Below, piece by piece: positions 50,483-59,010 of a stretch of DNA of 64,000 bases. A program made the translations under genes and the position numbers. Position 1 is the stretch's first letter. Every line of letters starts with the position of its first letter. Source of the stretch: CAYFJO01 sp964343305 (lineage in GTDB: Bacteria; Planctomycetota; Planctomycetia; Pirellulales; Pirellulaceae); NCBI GenBank assembly GCA_964343305.1, contig CAYFJO010000005.1, forward strand, positions 12,697 to 76,696. Direction: 5' to 3'. A model generated the notes under the pieces. That model was not told the DNA's origin and did no database searches. It saw nothing but the letters and a program-made list of their open reading frames with translations.

Positions 50483-51613
50483 TCAAGTGAGAATCCCGCG
50501 CAACGATTTCTCGTACGCATCGGCGTAGCGCATCATTCCCAGATCGTTTGGATGAGAGCCGTCGGTTGCCGCTTCGCCGTCGTCGCCCAGCAGTGCTTCG
50601 CCGCCCAGGTAGTACAAGCCTTTTACGCCGGCACCAGTCAGACCTTCGTACGCCTGGCGCAGAGCGGCTCGGCTGGCGGTGTGTCGCTCGCGGGCCGACT
50701 TGCGGAATCGGGCGTAAGTGTACGTGCGGTCTTCGACCAACAGAATCGGCGCTTTGGGACGAGCGGCTTTGAGTTGTCGGACCAGCGGCTGTGTTCGCTC
50801 GGCGACGGCGTCGCCCGTCATGTTCGGCAGGCAATCAATCACGTAAACCGACGGATCGAGTTCGGCCAGCAGCTTGCCGACTTCGATTTCCATCTTGCCA
50901 TTGCCCGAGAATCCCAAGTTGATCGTGGGCCGATCGAGCCGCCGACCGAGAATCCCCGTGATCGACATTCCGGGGCGCGAAGCACAGGCCCCGTGCATGA
51001 TCGACGTTCCGTAAAAAACAAGCGGTTTGTCTTTGCGTGGCGCGACCGCTTGGAACTTTGTGCCATTGTTGACGCCGATCTCCAGCGAATCGACGCCGTT
51101 GTAAAGCGGCAGATAGGCAGTGAACAACCGTGGTTGGTCATTGTCTAGCGCGTCGACATCGCTGACCAGTTTCGCCGTGACATCTTTGCTCGCGGGACGT
51201 GCGACCGACAGCCAACGGTCCTTGCCATCCGCATCGCGCGCATAGAGATCGATCCCGCTGACGCCTGTCGCGGGCATGTGTGACATTTCCAACCTTGGCG
51301 ACATCAACGTGTATCGCACCTGAATCGCGGGCGAATTGGTTTCAAAGCGAACGAGCATACCGGCGCTGTGGCGGCTCAGTCCCCACACGGCGGCTCGGAC
51401 GGTTTTCTCGGCCTTGGCGGGCAACCGATCAAAGTACCGAGCGGTCTCTGGCCAGCCTTTGCCCTCGACACCCCATTGTTCGACGTTGTACCAGGCAACA
51501 CCATCCTCAACTTTCGGAGTAACGTCGGCGGCGGTCGAGATCGATGTCAGCCGAAGAGTTGATAGTGTGAGGCCGGCCGAGCTTGCCGCTAAGAACTGTC
51601 GTCGGTCAATCAT
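50483..51613 (-). CDS. SGNH/GDSL-type hydrolase with Tat-type leader
   Basis: Predicted exported esterase or deacetylase acting on carbohydrate esters. The leader MIDRRQFLAASSAGLTLSTL is twin-arginine. After an N-terminal beta region (DLYARDADGKDRWLSVARPA), the SGNH domain has the serine block FYGTSIMHGACASRPGMS, a glycine/asparagine block GFSGNGKMEIEVGKLLAELD and the C-terminal DGSHPNDLGMMRYAD with catalytic Asp and His. Length 376. The first ATG lies four codons upstream (51625); the one at 51613 starts the leader directly. Confidence 0.88.
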   Translation of the reverse strand: MIDRRQFLAASSAGLTLSTLRLTSISTAADVTPKVEDGVAWYNVEQWGVEGKGWPETARYFDRLPAKAEKTVRAAVWGLSRHSAGMLVRFETNSPAIQVRYTLMSPRLEMSHMPATGVSGIDLYARDADGKDRWLSVARPASKDVTAKLVSDVDALDNDQPRLFTAYLPLYNGVDSLEIGVNNGTKFQAVAPRKDKPLVFYGTSIMHGACASRPGMSITGILGRRLDRPTINLGFSGNGKMEIEVGKLLAELDPSVYVIDCLPNMTGDAVAERTQPLVRQLKAARPKAPILLVEDRTYTYARFRKSARERHTASRAALRQAYEGLTGAGVKGLYYLGGEALLGDDGEAATDGSHPNDLGMMRYADAYEKSLRGILT

Positions 51614-51751
51614 TGAATGGGGCATTTGTGATTCCTTTTCTGTCGTTCAATGGTATTGGTTGCAATTATACTTTGGCCTGATTCGCGTTGCCATCATTAC
51701 CAGAACAGTCCGAATACGACGTACGCACAAATGACGGTCATGATACTCTAT

Positions 51752-51940
51752 ACGACAAACAAACTCGCGGAGGCCGATCCGCTGATGCGCCGCAACGTGG
51801 AGGTCTTATGTAGATTCAACGAGACAACCGGACACGAGCATCTCAATTTGCGGGCGTCTCTGAGTAATTGTCGGGATTTGCTTACCGACATGGAACTTTC
51901 CGGCGAAGAAATCGACCGGCGATTGCGACGATTTGTGTAA
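51752..51940 (+). pseudogene. Possible TPR (kinesin-light-chain type) repeat remnant
   Basis: The frame contains NKLAEADPLMRRNVEVLCRF, resembling the NRLAEAEPLMRRAL unit of tetratricopeptide proteins, and then degrades (HEHLNLRASLSNCRDLLTDM). Upstream sequence has no further repeats. Looks like the eroded end of a longer TPR gene; weak similarity by eye. Confidence 0.4.
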
Positions 51941-51984
51941 AATGGAAGGCGGTCGACTGCTTGTTTTCAACTGAGGATGTTTCG

Positions 51985-52215
51985 ATGAAGCGTAAATACG
52001 AGGTGGTTTTCCAGGAAGTCGAGGATGGCTGGATTATGGCCACGGTGCCAGACCTTCCCGGCGCGGTGACCCAAGGAAGGGACATGGACGAGGCGCGGAC
52101 CATGATCAAGGAAGCAATTGAATTGCTGCTGGAGAGCTATCGAGCGAACGCCAAGCAAGACTTGCCTGGCACTGCGGTTTGGGAGAGCCTTACCGTGGAC
52201 GTACCCGTCGCATGA
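51985..52215 (+). CDS. hicB: HicB family antitoxin
   Basis: A 76-residue partial RNase H-fold antitoxin that binds and neutralises HicA. VVFQEVEDGWIMATVPDLPG and AVTQGRDMDEARTMIKEAIE are the HicB core. The DNA-binding tail is short or absent, so it may be a truncated HicB type. The ATG at 51985 has GAGGA upstream. Its TGA overlaps the HicA start (ATGA, 52212-52215), so the antitoxin precedes the toxin and the two are translationally coupled. Confidence 0.9.
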   Translation: MKRKYEVVFQEVEDGWIMATVPDLPGAVTQGRDMDEARTMIKEAIELLLESYRANAKQDLPGTAVWESLTVDVPVA

Positions 52216-52397
52216 AACGCCGTGATCTCATTCGGCACCTGACTCGCAATGGTTGTGAATTGGACCGCGAGGGCAGCAATCATTCCATTTACCGTAATCC
52301 CGTCAACGGTCGTTGTACGGCCGTGCCACGACATCGCGAAATAAAGGACACGGCGGTACGAGCCATCTGTGACCAGTTGGGGATTCCGCGACCGTGA
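52212..52397 (+). CDS. hicA: HicA family mRNA interferase toxin
   Basis: A 61-residue double-stranded-RNA-binding-like toxin that cleaves mRNA. MKRRDLIRHLTRNGCELDRE and GSNHSIYRNPVNGRCTAVPR contain the conserved GSxH catalytic histidine; EIKDTAVRAICDQLGIP is the terminal helix. The start at 52212 overlaps the antitoxin stop. Convergent with the creatininase gene, 16 bp away. Confidence 0.93.
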   Translation: MKRRDLIRHLTRNGCELDREGSNHSIYRNPVNGRCTAVPRHREIKDTAVRAICDQLGIPRP

Positions 52398-52413
52398 TCG
52401 GTGGAGTCCTTCG

Positions 52414-53292
52414 TCACCCGTCGATCGGTCGTTGGCCCCAAGGCATCGGCATTGTGGGTGACTGGCGATGTCGATCTTGGCGCTGGTCTTTCGGTCGGTC
52501 TTTGAACCAGGTGATGAAGGTGACCAGTTGCTTGACGGCTTCTTCGTACGCTCGGCGGCCTTTTTCTTCGGTTGCTAGTTCCGCTTCGCCCAGCACGCCC
52601 GTTTCGCTGTAACTGCTGGTCCACGAAGTAACGTTCGACGGGCCATGCCCAAACAGGTCGACATACATAAACGGGCTGTTTTCTTTGTTGAAACTGATCT
52701 CGCCGCTTTTGACTTTATCTTTGCGCACGTTGTCGCCGTCCAGGTACAGGTACAGCGACGTTTCCAGTTCGCCCGCGTGTGAACAACCGCCCGGGAACTT
52801 GCTTTCGCGCCAATTTGGCAAAAAGTCTGGGTCGACCGTTAGCAGTTGCCACCACGCTGTTCGCAGGCATTCGGCGTCGGTCTCCAAGTTCGTCCGCCGC
52901 GCGACCAGGTCCAGGTTGGGCATGTTCGAACCGTGGCCGTTTAGCAAGATGATCTTTTTGAAGCCGTGATAGGCCAGCGACTTGGTGATGTCGAGCACGT
53001 GGTGCATGAAATGTTCGAAGTCGTTGTTAATCGTGCCGGGAAAATCCATCACGTGGCCGGTGTAGCCATAGGCGACGATCGGCAGCACCAGCATCTTGTT
53101 GGGGATTTGCTGGCCCGCGCCGCGAGCAACTCCGGTCGGGCAAACCAGATCGACATCCAAGGGCAAATGAGGCCCGTGTTGTTCAACCGCGCCGCAAGGC
53201 AAAACGCAGACCTTGCCCATTTCAATCGCATCATTGATTTCGGGCCACGTCAGCTTCTCGTATCGATATTCGGTTTCCGCTCGTGATGGCAT
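52414..53292 (-). CDS. Creatininase family amidohydrolase
   Basis: Metal-dependent amidohydrolase of the creatininase/MftE/ArfB group; the substrate is not evident. PCGAVEQHGPHLPLDVDLVC holds the metal ligands, KIILLNGHGSNMPNLD the NGHGxN motif and GCSHAGELETSLYL the HAGExET motif. 292 residues, usual length apart from a basic, probably disordered tail (DRPKDQRQDRHRQSP). AGGAG lies upstream of the ATG. No operon partner. Confidence 0.92.
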   Translation of the reverse strand: MPSRAETEYRYEKLTWPEINDAIEMGKVCVLPCGAVEQHGPHLPLDVDLVCPTGVARGAGQQIPNKMLVLPIVAYGYTGHVMDFPGTINNDFEHFMHHVLDITKSLAYHGFKKIILLNGHGSNMPNLDLVARRTNLETDAECLRTAWWQLLTVDPDFLPNWRESKFPGGCSHAGELETSLYLYLDGDNVRKDKVKSGEISFNKENSPFMYVDLFGHGPSNVTSWTSSYSETGVLGEAELATEEKGRRAYEEAVKQLVTFITWFKDRPKDQRQDRHRQSPTMPMPWGQRPIDG

Positions 53293-53611
53293 TTTGATTC
53301 TCCTGCGTACCGCAACTCTGTGCGATCAATGTGAAGCTGCGTAGTAGTAAAAAGGAAAGACTAGTTGGACAACGCCACTTTGTATTGAGACTAACACATT
53401 TGAGTTGCGTTGTGGGAGCGTTAAACGGCATAGCGGAGCCACAACAAGACCTCTGTGTCTGTCGCGCCTCTGCGGTTGTCAGAATTGTCGACCAAAATCA
53501 CAGAGGCGCGACAGACGCAGAGAAAAAGTGCGCGCAAGAGAACAAGATAGCTCGGAATTGTAGAACAAGGCGCAGCCGAATGAATAAAGATCGCTGGCCG
53601 TGGATTAAGAT
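53293..53611. other. Intergenic region with one palindrome
   Basis: 319 bp between two same-strand genes. The right half is occupied by the inverted repeat at 53451-53522. The rest shows no gene, RNA or recognisable promoter. Confidence 0.4.
53451..53522. repeat. Inverted repeat CTCTGTGTCTG...CAGACGCAGAG
   Basis: 22-bp arms 53451-53472 and 53501-53522 with one mismatch, starting CTCTGTGTCTGTCGCGCC. Single copy of its family in this window. Confidence 0.75.
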
Positions 53612-53962
53612 TCACAAGTACTCCATACGATTGGTCATTTCTTCGGCCGTCAACGTTGCAGTGAACGCTGCGAGGCGGCGTATTTTCTCGCCAATCGAAT
53701 AGCGTTGGTCCGGGATCACGACGATGCCACAATGATTGCGGCCTTGCTGAAGCCACTCGCGATGAAGCCGCGCGAAATCGCGCACGTTGAACGTATAGAT
53801 TGTCCGCCTTTGTTGAACCGCGTACTCAAGCTGCTCGTGGTCGGTCATCCCAGCTTGGCTGGCATCGAGAGCGGTCAGCAGATCGACCGCTCGTGCACGC
53901 AGTCCGTACATGACGGCGTGTTCACATGCATCTTCGTCGACGTATAAACGAACATCGCTCAT
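53612..53962 (-). CDS. DUF5615 PIN-like toxin
   Basis: A 116-residue PIN-like protein with the DUF5615 opening VRLYVDEDACEHAVMYGL and the second acidic block TIYTFNVRDFARLHREWLQQ. HCGIVVIPDQRYSIGEKIRR is the typical C-terminal segment. These proteins pair with DUF433 antitoxins, as here. Probably an RNase-type toxin; activity of most members is untested. Its ATG overlaps the DUF433 stop. Confidence 0.88.
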   Translation of the reverse strand: MSDVRLYVDEDACEHAVMYGLRARAVDLLTALDASQAGMTDHEQLEYAVQQRRTIYTFNVRDFARLHREWLQQGRNHCGIVVIPDQRYSIGEKIRRLAAFTATLTAEEMTNRMEYL

Positions 53963-54243
53963 GATGCCGGCGGATCATTTTGCTGCTTCAACCGATCGTA
54001 TTCCCCGTCATCCGTGGCCAGTTCTGATTCGATCTGGTCGCGATTGGCGTGGTAGTACGCCAACGCCGTATAGATCTGGCCTAGGGACAAGTGCGGGTAG
54101 GTCCGTCCGATGTCCTCGGCCGATTGGCCTTGTTTGTAAAGCACGACGATTCGATGAACGGTGATCCGCGTGCCATCGATATGAATGCGTCCTCCGCATA
54201 CTCCAGGCGTTTTTACCAGCAGATCATTCAGTGTCGTAGCCAT
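53959..54243 (-). CDS. DUF433 family antitoxin
   Basis: A 94-residue protein with the DUF433 signature GVCGGRIHIDGTRITVHRIV followed by YKQGQSAEDIGRTYPHLSLG, a winged-helix DNA-binding unit. It precedes and overlaps (53959-53962) the DUF5615 toxin gene, the standard order of this toxin-antitoxin type, and probably autoregulates the pair. The C-terminus binds the toxin in relatives. Confidence 0.88.
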   Translation of the reverse strand: MATTLNDLLVKTPGVCGGRIHIDGTRITVHRIVVLYKQGQSAEDIGRTYPHLSLGQIYTALAYYHANRDQIESELATDDGEYDRLKQQNDPPAS

Positions 54244-54425
54244 GACGGGGCTCCAGATCTGTTTGTTCGGAATGCTTTCATTCTAGCATCGCCAGACCGA
54301 TGTGTCGTGTCGGCGGAGTGAATGGTAATGTCCAATTAGTGTGTTGGCCCGAACCAGACGCCGCAGTCTTCCAAAACTTCGGAAGTCTGTAACTCAAAAC
54401 TAGGACACGACCGAGTGAATAAACG

Positions 54426-54659
54426 TCAGTCCGGCTTCGTCAAACTGAACCGGCGCAGATAGGTTCCCACGATCAGGATCACAAGAACGATGGCGATCAT
54501 TTTTCCGGTCGTTCCGAGCCGCATTCCACCAGGCAGCTCTTTGGCAAAACAAATGACGAACAATAACACGATGCCAATGACCAGCGCAATCGCGTGGTAA
54601 ACGTACTGACGTGTCGCCGGCTTGTCGCGTGCTTTGTCCTTGGACTTCTTGTTGGCCAT
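54426..54659 (-). CDS. Small two-helix membrane protein
   Basis: A 77-residue protein with a basic N-terminus (MANKKSKDKARDKPATRQYV) and two transmembrane helices (ALVIGIVLLFVICFA and KMIAIVLVILIVGTYL). Function unknown. It lies 7 bp downstream of the large heme protein gene on the same strand and is probably in its transcript. Confidence 0.6.
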   Translation of the reverse strand: MANKKSKDKARDKPATRQYVYHAIALVIGIVLLFVICFAKELPGGMRLGTTGKMIAIVLVILIVGTYLRRFSLTKPD

Positions 54660-54666
54660 TTCGATC

Positions 54667-57573
54667 TCACTTCAATGTTTGCAAGAACTCGAGCAAGTCG
54701 GCGACTTGTTTTCGCGTCATGTCTTGTAGCAGCAGTTCGGGCATCAGCGATATTTGATGCGGCGCGAGCAATTCGACGTCGCTGGCGGTGATCTTGATCT
54801 CTTTATTCTTCGCGTCTTTCAAGACGATTTCTTGATCATCTTTCTTCGCGAGCAAGCCCGTCAGCACACGACCGTCGACCGTCTCGACCAGGTACGGCAA
54901 ATACTTGGGATCAATCGCCTTGGACGGCTTGAGAATCGTTTCCAGCAATTGGGCTCGGTTGTATTTCTTGCCGATCTTCGTCAAATCCGGGCCAAGTTCC
55001 ATGCCCTTGCCTTGGATCTTGTGACAGTTTTTGCATTGCACGCCGGTGGTCTCGAAGAACAACTTGCGACCGAGATCCACGTTGCCGCGCAAGGCGAGCA
55101 ACTGGGCCGGATCCATGGACGTGCCAAGACGCTTGGTCCGTTCTTCTTCCGGCACGAATCGTTCGAACAGGTCACGGATGCGAATGTCTTCGTGGGCGAT
55201 CGCCAGTTCGATGGTCTTCGCGCGGACATCCTCTTTGATTCGTCCGTCGTCAATCGCGCGTTGCAGCCGCAACGCACCGGCACTGGTGGACAGCGCCGTT
55301 GCAACGTTTGCTTCCAAGTTGCTACCGTTTTCAATCGCAGCGATCGCAGCGATCAATTTCGCGTCGGACGGGAGACTTTTGACCCAGTCGTGGATCAATT
55401 TCAACCCGCGCCGGTCGACGATGTTTGATCCAAAGTAGGGCATGCGACCGCGGCCGATCTTGGCCAGCCGGTAGTACATCACACTGCGATACGGATCGCC
55501 CGGTGCAACGACTTTGGCGTTGTGAATGCCAAAGGTGCCTTGCGTGGGTCGCTCGTCGAGCATGTTCATTTTGTCGAGCGTCAGCTCGCGTTGCAGGACG
55601 ATCGCCGCCGTTCCGCCGCCGCCCCGACGATGACAATGGGCGCAGTTGATGTGCAGATACGATCGTGCGCGATCGCCCAAATCGGCCGACTCGTCGTAGG
55701 GCGATGGAATTGTGTTCGGGGAAGCTGGTTTCTCGAATAGACCGATATGCGACAGCGCGCGAAGTTGGTTGTCGGTCACTGTGCCGTAAGCATGCTCGCG
55801 ATTGAGCTGCTCTGGATTGAATCCGTAGACCGTGCCGCCGCGCGTCGTGTGGCAGAGGATACACTCGCCGCGGCTGGCAAAGTGCCACGTTTGCGTTCGC
55901 ATGCCGCCGGCGTCTTTGATCGAATACGATCGGTCGATGCCCTTGTTCGGCGCAAGCTCGGCGTCGGTTTGTTCGTCGTTCCAGATGTAGGTGTACCCGC
56001 GCCAGGTGGCTTTGTCGAAGTGCAGGATCTGTGTTTCAAGTCGACGACGGCTGGCCGGGTTGCCCGTCTCCATTTCGAGCGAAATGGTTTTGCCCAGCAC
56101 GGTGTCGCTGGGGAACTTCCATGTACCTTGGATGTAGCCGATCTGAACATTCGATTTGTCGTGAATACCGAGACTCTCTTCACCCGGCAGCGCCACGAAG
56201 CGCTCGGCGGTCGTGTTGTCGGCCCATGGTTCGGCGTTGATCGAATATGGGATGACGCCCGGGGCGAGCTTGTTTTTGTCGGCGGCGGCGAACAATCCCG
56301 TCTCGCTGAGTCGCTTTGGAAAATCCGTGTTGGCGCCGGCTTGCTCGTTCGCTTCGAGCTGATAAATACCGCCGTGATAGTCGACGATGTACATTTGGCC
56401 GGACGGGCCCTCGCCAAAACATATGATTTGAAGCGACGTGTCGACCAACTCTTCGACTTTCGTGACGCCCGCGTCGTTGAACGTCGCACCCCAGATCTTT
56501 CCAGTGACATAGTCGCCGTAGATGTATTGCCCCGCGAGGTCTTCGAGCCGCGTGCCGTGGTAGACCAGACCGCCTGTGATGGATCGCGAAACGATGTGGG
56601 GGTGTTCGATCGTTGGCGGCAGGATCGGCGTGGGACCTCGTTTGCGTTCGCGATGAACCGGCTGGCTGGCTTCGACCAAACTCCAACCGTAATTTCCGCC
56701 GGGAACGACCCGATAGATCATCTCCCACAACTCCCACCCCACATCGCCGACCCACAAGTCGCCGGTTTTCGGATCGAAACTCATCCGCCACGGATTGCGA
56801 AAACCGTACGCCCAAACTTCGCCTCGCGCGCCATCCAGTTCGACAAACGGATTGTCCTTGGGAATCGAATACAGAAGGTCGCCGTTGGGATGATCGACGT
56901 CGATTCGCAAAACAGATGATCGTAAATTCGAGACGTCTTGGCCGGACTTCAACGGATCGGGCGGAAACGCGGGGCCGCCATCGCCAGTCGAAATATACAA
57001 ACAGCCGTCGGGGCCGAATTTCAGGCAGCAACCATTGTGTCCGCCCGATTTCCACGAGATGAGCAACTCTTCCGAGTCCCAATCGATGTGCGGCGGGTCG
57101 AGTGAATCAACTTTGAATCGCGACACGTGTGTACCGTGGTCGATGTCCGGCTTGGTGGTGTAACAGATGTAGCAGTAGCGATTCGTCTCGAACTTGGGAT
57201 GAAACGTCAAGCTGTAGACGCGTGCCTTGTCATCTTCAATCCTGTCCTTCAAATCAAATGCGACGTCCGTTTTGTCTGCCTTCGGGTCGTTCGCAAACGA
57301 GTGGATCTTGCCGTCCACTTCGACCATGAACAATCGATCACAGCCCGGTGCGGTCACCAACTCGACGGGGTTGGTGAACGTCAGGTTCGGAAACACACGC
57401 GCAATGCGAAACGGCAGCGGCGGTTCCGGCGAGCCGGTGATCTTCGACGTGGTCCAAGGAGCGCGTTTCTCGATTCCGTACGGTTCTTCACCCAGCACGG
57501 TTGAAGAAGTGGTGAACAACACACAGCAAACGGACACGGTCCAACACAGGTGTCGAGCAAGTTGCAATCTCAT
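54667..57573 (-). CDS. Sugar dehydrogenase-like propeller fused to planctomycete c-type heme domains
   Basis: A 968-residue exported protein. The signal peptide ends near TTSSTVLGEE. Residues about 60-400 form a glucose/sorbosone dehydrogenase-like propeller (FTNPVELVTAPGCDRLFMVE, WKSGGHNGCCLKFGPDGCLY, VGDVGWELWEMIYRVVPGGN) that in relatives uses PQQ. Three heme-binding motifs follow: CILCH, CAHCH and CKNCH, the last in the C-terminal PSCyt-like domain GRKLFFETTGVQCKNCHKIQ. Suggests periplasmic oxidation of a sugar with electrons passed to internal hemes. The coupling is inferred. Confidence 0.9.
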   Translation of the reverse strand: MRLQLARHLCWTVSVCCVLFTTSSTVLGEEPYGIEKRAPWTTSKITGSPEPPLPFRIARVFPNLTFTNPVELVTAPGCDRLFMVEVDGKIHSFANDPKADKTDVAFDLKDRIEDDKARVYSLTFHPKFETNRYCYICYTTKPDIDHGTHVSRFKVDSLDPPHIDWDSEELLISWKSGGHNGCCLKFGPDGCLYISTGDGGPAFPPDPLKSGQDVSNLRSSVLRIDVDHPNGDLLYSIPKDNPFVELDGARGEVWAYGFRNPWRMSFDPKTGDLWVGDVGWELWEMIYRVVPGGNYGWSLVEASQPVHRERKRGPTPILPPTIEHPHIVSRSITGGLVYHGTRLEDLAGQYIYGDYVTGKIWGATFNDAGVTKVEELVDTSLQIICFGEGPSGQMYIVDYHGGIYQLEANEQAGANTDFPKRLSETGLFAAADKNKLAPGVIPYSINAEPWADNTTAERFVALPGEESLGIHDKSNVQIGYIQGTWKFPSDTVLGKTISLEMETGNPASRRRLETQILHFDKATWRGYTYIWNDEQTDAELAPNKGIDRSYSIKDAGGMRTQTWHFASRGECILCHTTRGGTVYGFNPEQLNREHAYGTVTDNQLRALSHIGLFEKPASPNTIPSPYDESADLGDRARSYLHINCAHCHRRGGGGTAAIVLQRELTLDKMNMLDERPTQGTFGIHNAKVVAPGDPYRSVMYYRLAKIGRGRMPYFGSNIVDRRGLKLIHDWVKSLPSDAKLIAAIAAIENGSNLEANVATALSTSAGALRLQRAIDDGRIKEDVRAKTIELAIAHEDIRIRDLFERFVPEEERTKRLGTSMDPAQLLALRGNVDLGRKLFFETTGVQCKNCHKIQGKGMELGPDLTKIGKKYNRAQLLETILKPSKAIDPKYLPYLVETVDGRVLTGLLAKKDDQEIVLKDAKNKEIKITASDVELLAPHQISLMPELLLQDMTRKQVADLLEFLQTLK

Positions 57574-57702
57574 TGATAAGCTCCGGTTGTCACGGGATTG
57601 ACCAATCGCTTTATGCTACTTCAAATGAACGCCAAATTGCACCCAGGAATTGATAACACACGCGTTCAGCGGTGATGGAAGCCTATCCCACAACACTGAA
57701 CA

Positions 57703-58845
57703 ATGCAGATCACTTTTCGAAACACGGTCACCGACTTCGAAGCTCTCGCCAAGGCGTTCCCATTTTGGCAGCGCGTGTGGTGGCGATTTCGGTTGCTCTG
57801 GTTTATCTTAATTTGTGCAACGCCGGGAACCATCGTGCTGGCGTTGCTGGGTATGTGGCGCGGGCTCTTGATGTCGTGGGCCATCATCAGTTTGGTACTT
57901 GTGGCCGCGGTCTGGCATTGGCTTGTCAACCGGCGAAGACATCATGCATCGTTTGAAAAGGTGTCCGCCGAGGATCGCACCATTCGGTTAACGCCAGACG
58001 CTTTGGAAGGCGAAAGCAAGCTGGGGTGGAGTCGCCGATGTTGGTCGGCGGTCCATCGCATTCACACGACGGCCGAGCACATCCTCATTTTCGTCGGCAA
58101 GCTGACGGCGATTGTCATTCCCAAAAGAGCCTTCGAGTCGTCGCTGGCAGCCGACAATTTTGCTCACGAATTAGAACGCTCACTAAAGCAGGCGGTGGGT
58201 CCCAAAACGGCATTCGTTGCCAAACAAAGTACCGAACGGCTGGCCGCACAAGAGATGCCAGTGGCAGCGGTCGAATATCAGAACACGCGCGAAGAACTGG
58301 TCACGGTTCAGTACGAGGGTTTGGCGGATAGCCCAACTTCGGATCGAACGGGTTCGTTCGTTGCTTGGATGATGGCGTTGACGATCGCAACGTTAATGAT
58401 CCTCTTCGCGAGCCAGGTGGATGGCATGGCCGCCGAGATCATTGCCGGCGCGTTTGGCTTTTTTGTGATGCTCATTGTGTTCGCCGTCACCTTGTTCGGA
58501 ATCGAACGCCGCCGGTCGCTCGGCCATGTGGACGACGAAGCATTGCTGCCGCGCAAGGTGGTGATTTCGCCCAAAGGAATCGCGTCGATCAGAAACGCGA
58601 TGGAAGAATTTCAACAGTGGAGTGTGTTCGGTGGGATTGAAGACAGCGATCGGTTCATTGCCGTCTATTTCGTCAAACCGCAGATTGGTTATTTGATTCC
58701 GAAGTCGGCATTTGATTCGGCCGATGCGGCTGAGCAGTTGTTGCAGTCAGCAAAGACGTATTTTGAAGAAGCCCGCGTCAAAGAGGAGCCGGAATCCGAG
58801 CAATTCGAAACAGGGAATCCCTATCAACCGCCGCTGGCTCAGTAG
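57703..58845 (+). CDS. YcxB-like membrane protein, duplicated
   Basis: A 380-residue membrane protein with two similar halves. Each half begins with a pair of transmembrane helices (WFILICATPGTIVLALLGMW; AWMMALTIATLMILFASQVD) and ends with a YcxB-like cytoplasmic domain containing an IPK motif (AIVIPKRAFESSLAADNFAH; IGYLIPKSAFDSADAAEQLL). The C-terminal NPYQPP motif is common in planctomycete proteins. Role unknown. A second-half transmembrane segment (FFVMLIVFAVTLFGI) completes the layout. Confidence 0.75.
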   Translation: MQITFRNTVTDFEALAKAFPFWQRVWWRFRLLWFILICATPGTIVLALLGMWRGLLMSWAIISLVLVAAVWHWLVNRRRHHASFEKVSAEDRTIRLTPDALEGESKLGWSRRCWSAVHRIHTTAEHILIFVGKLTAIVIPKRAFESSLAADNFAHELERSLKQAVGPKTAFVAKQSTERLAAQEMPVAAVEYQNTREELVTVQYEGLADSPTSDRTGSFVAWMMALTIATLMILFASQVDGMAAEIIAGAFGFFVMLIVFAVTLFGIERRRSLGHVDDEALLPRKVVISPKGIASIRNAMEEFQQWSVFGGIEDSDRFIAVYFVKPQIGYLIPKSAFDSADAAEQLLQSAKTYFEEARVKEEPESEQFETGNPYQPPLAQ

Positions 58846-58862
58846 TGACCCCGCCATTTTTC

Positions 58863-58927
58863 GTAGCTGAACTCGCCAAGAGTTCAGTTTCCGATCCGTT
58901 CACGGAAGTCTTGGCGACTTCCGCTAC
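58863..58927. repeat. GTAGCTGAAC...GTAGCGGAAGTC double hairpin (family D)
   Basis: GTAGCTGAACTCGCCAAGAG at the left, ending in GGCGACTTCCGCTAC at 58927, each half a small palindrome. Same architecture as 47653-47718. Confidence 0.75.
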
Positions 58928-59010
58928 AAAGACAGCGCCGAAACAGGCATCGCTTGCGCACAAAAAACCCAGGGCCGTTTGGACGACCCTGAGTTTGGCA
59001 TGATTCAGAT

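Noticed and set aside
54361..54390. Hairpin near CAGTCTTCC...GGAAGTCTG
   Set aside because: Short, imperfect stem without T-tract; may be a decayed family D repeat, too weak to list as a terminator.
55747..56919. 390-codon plus-strand frame over the heme protein
   Set aside because: Shadow of the 968-residue gene.
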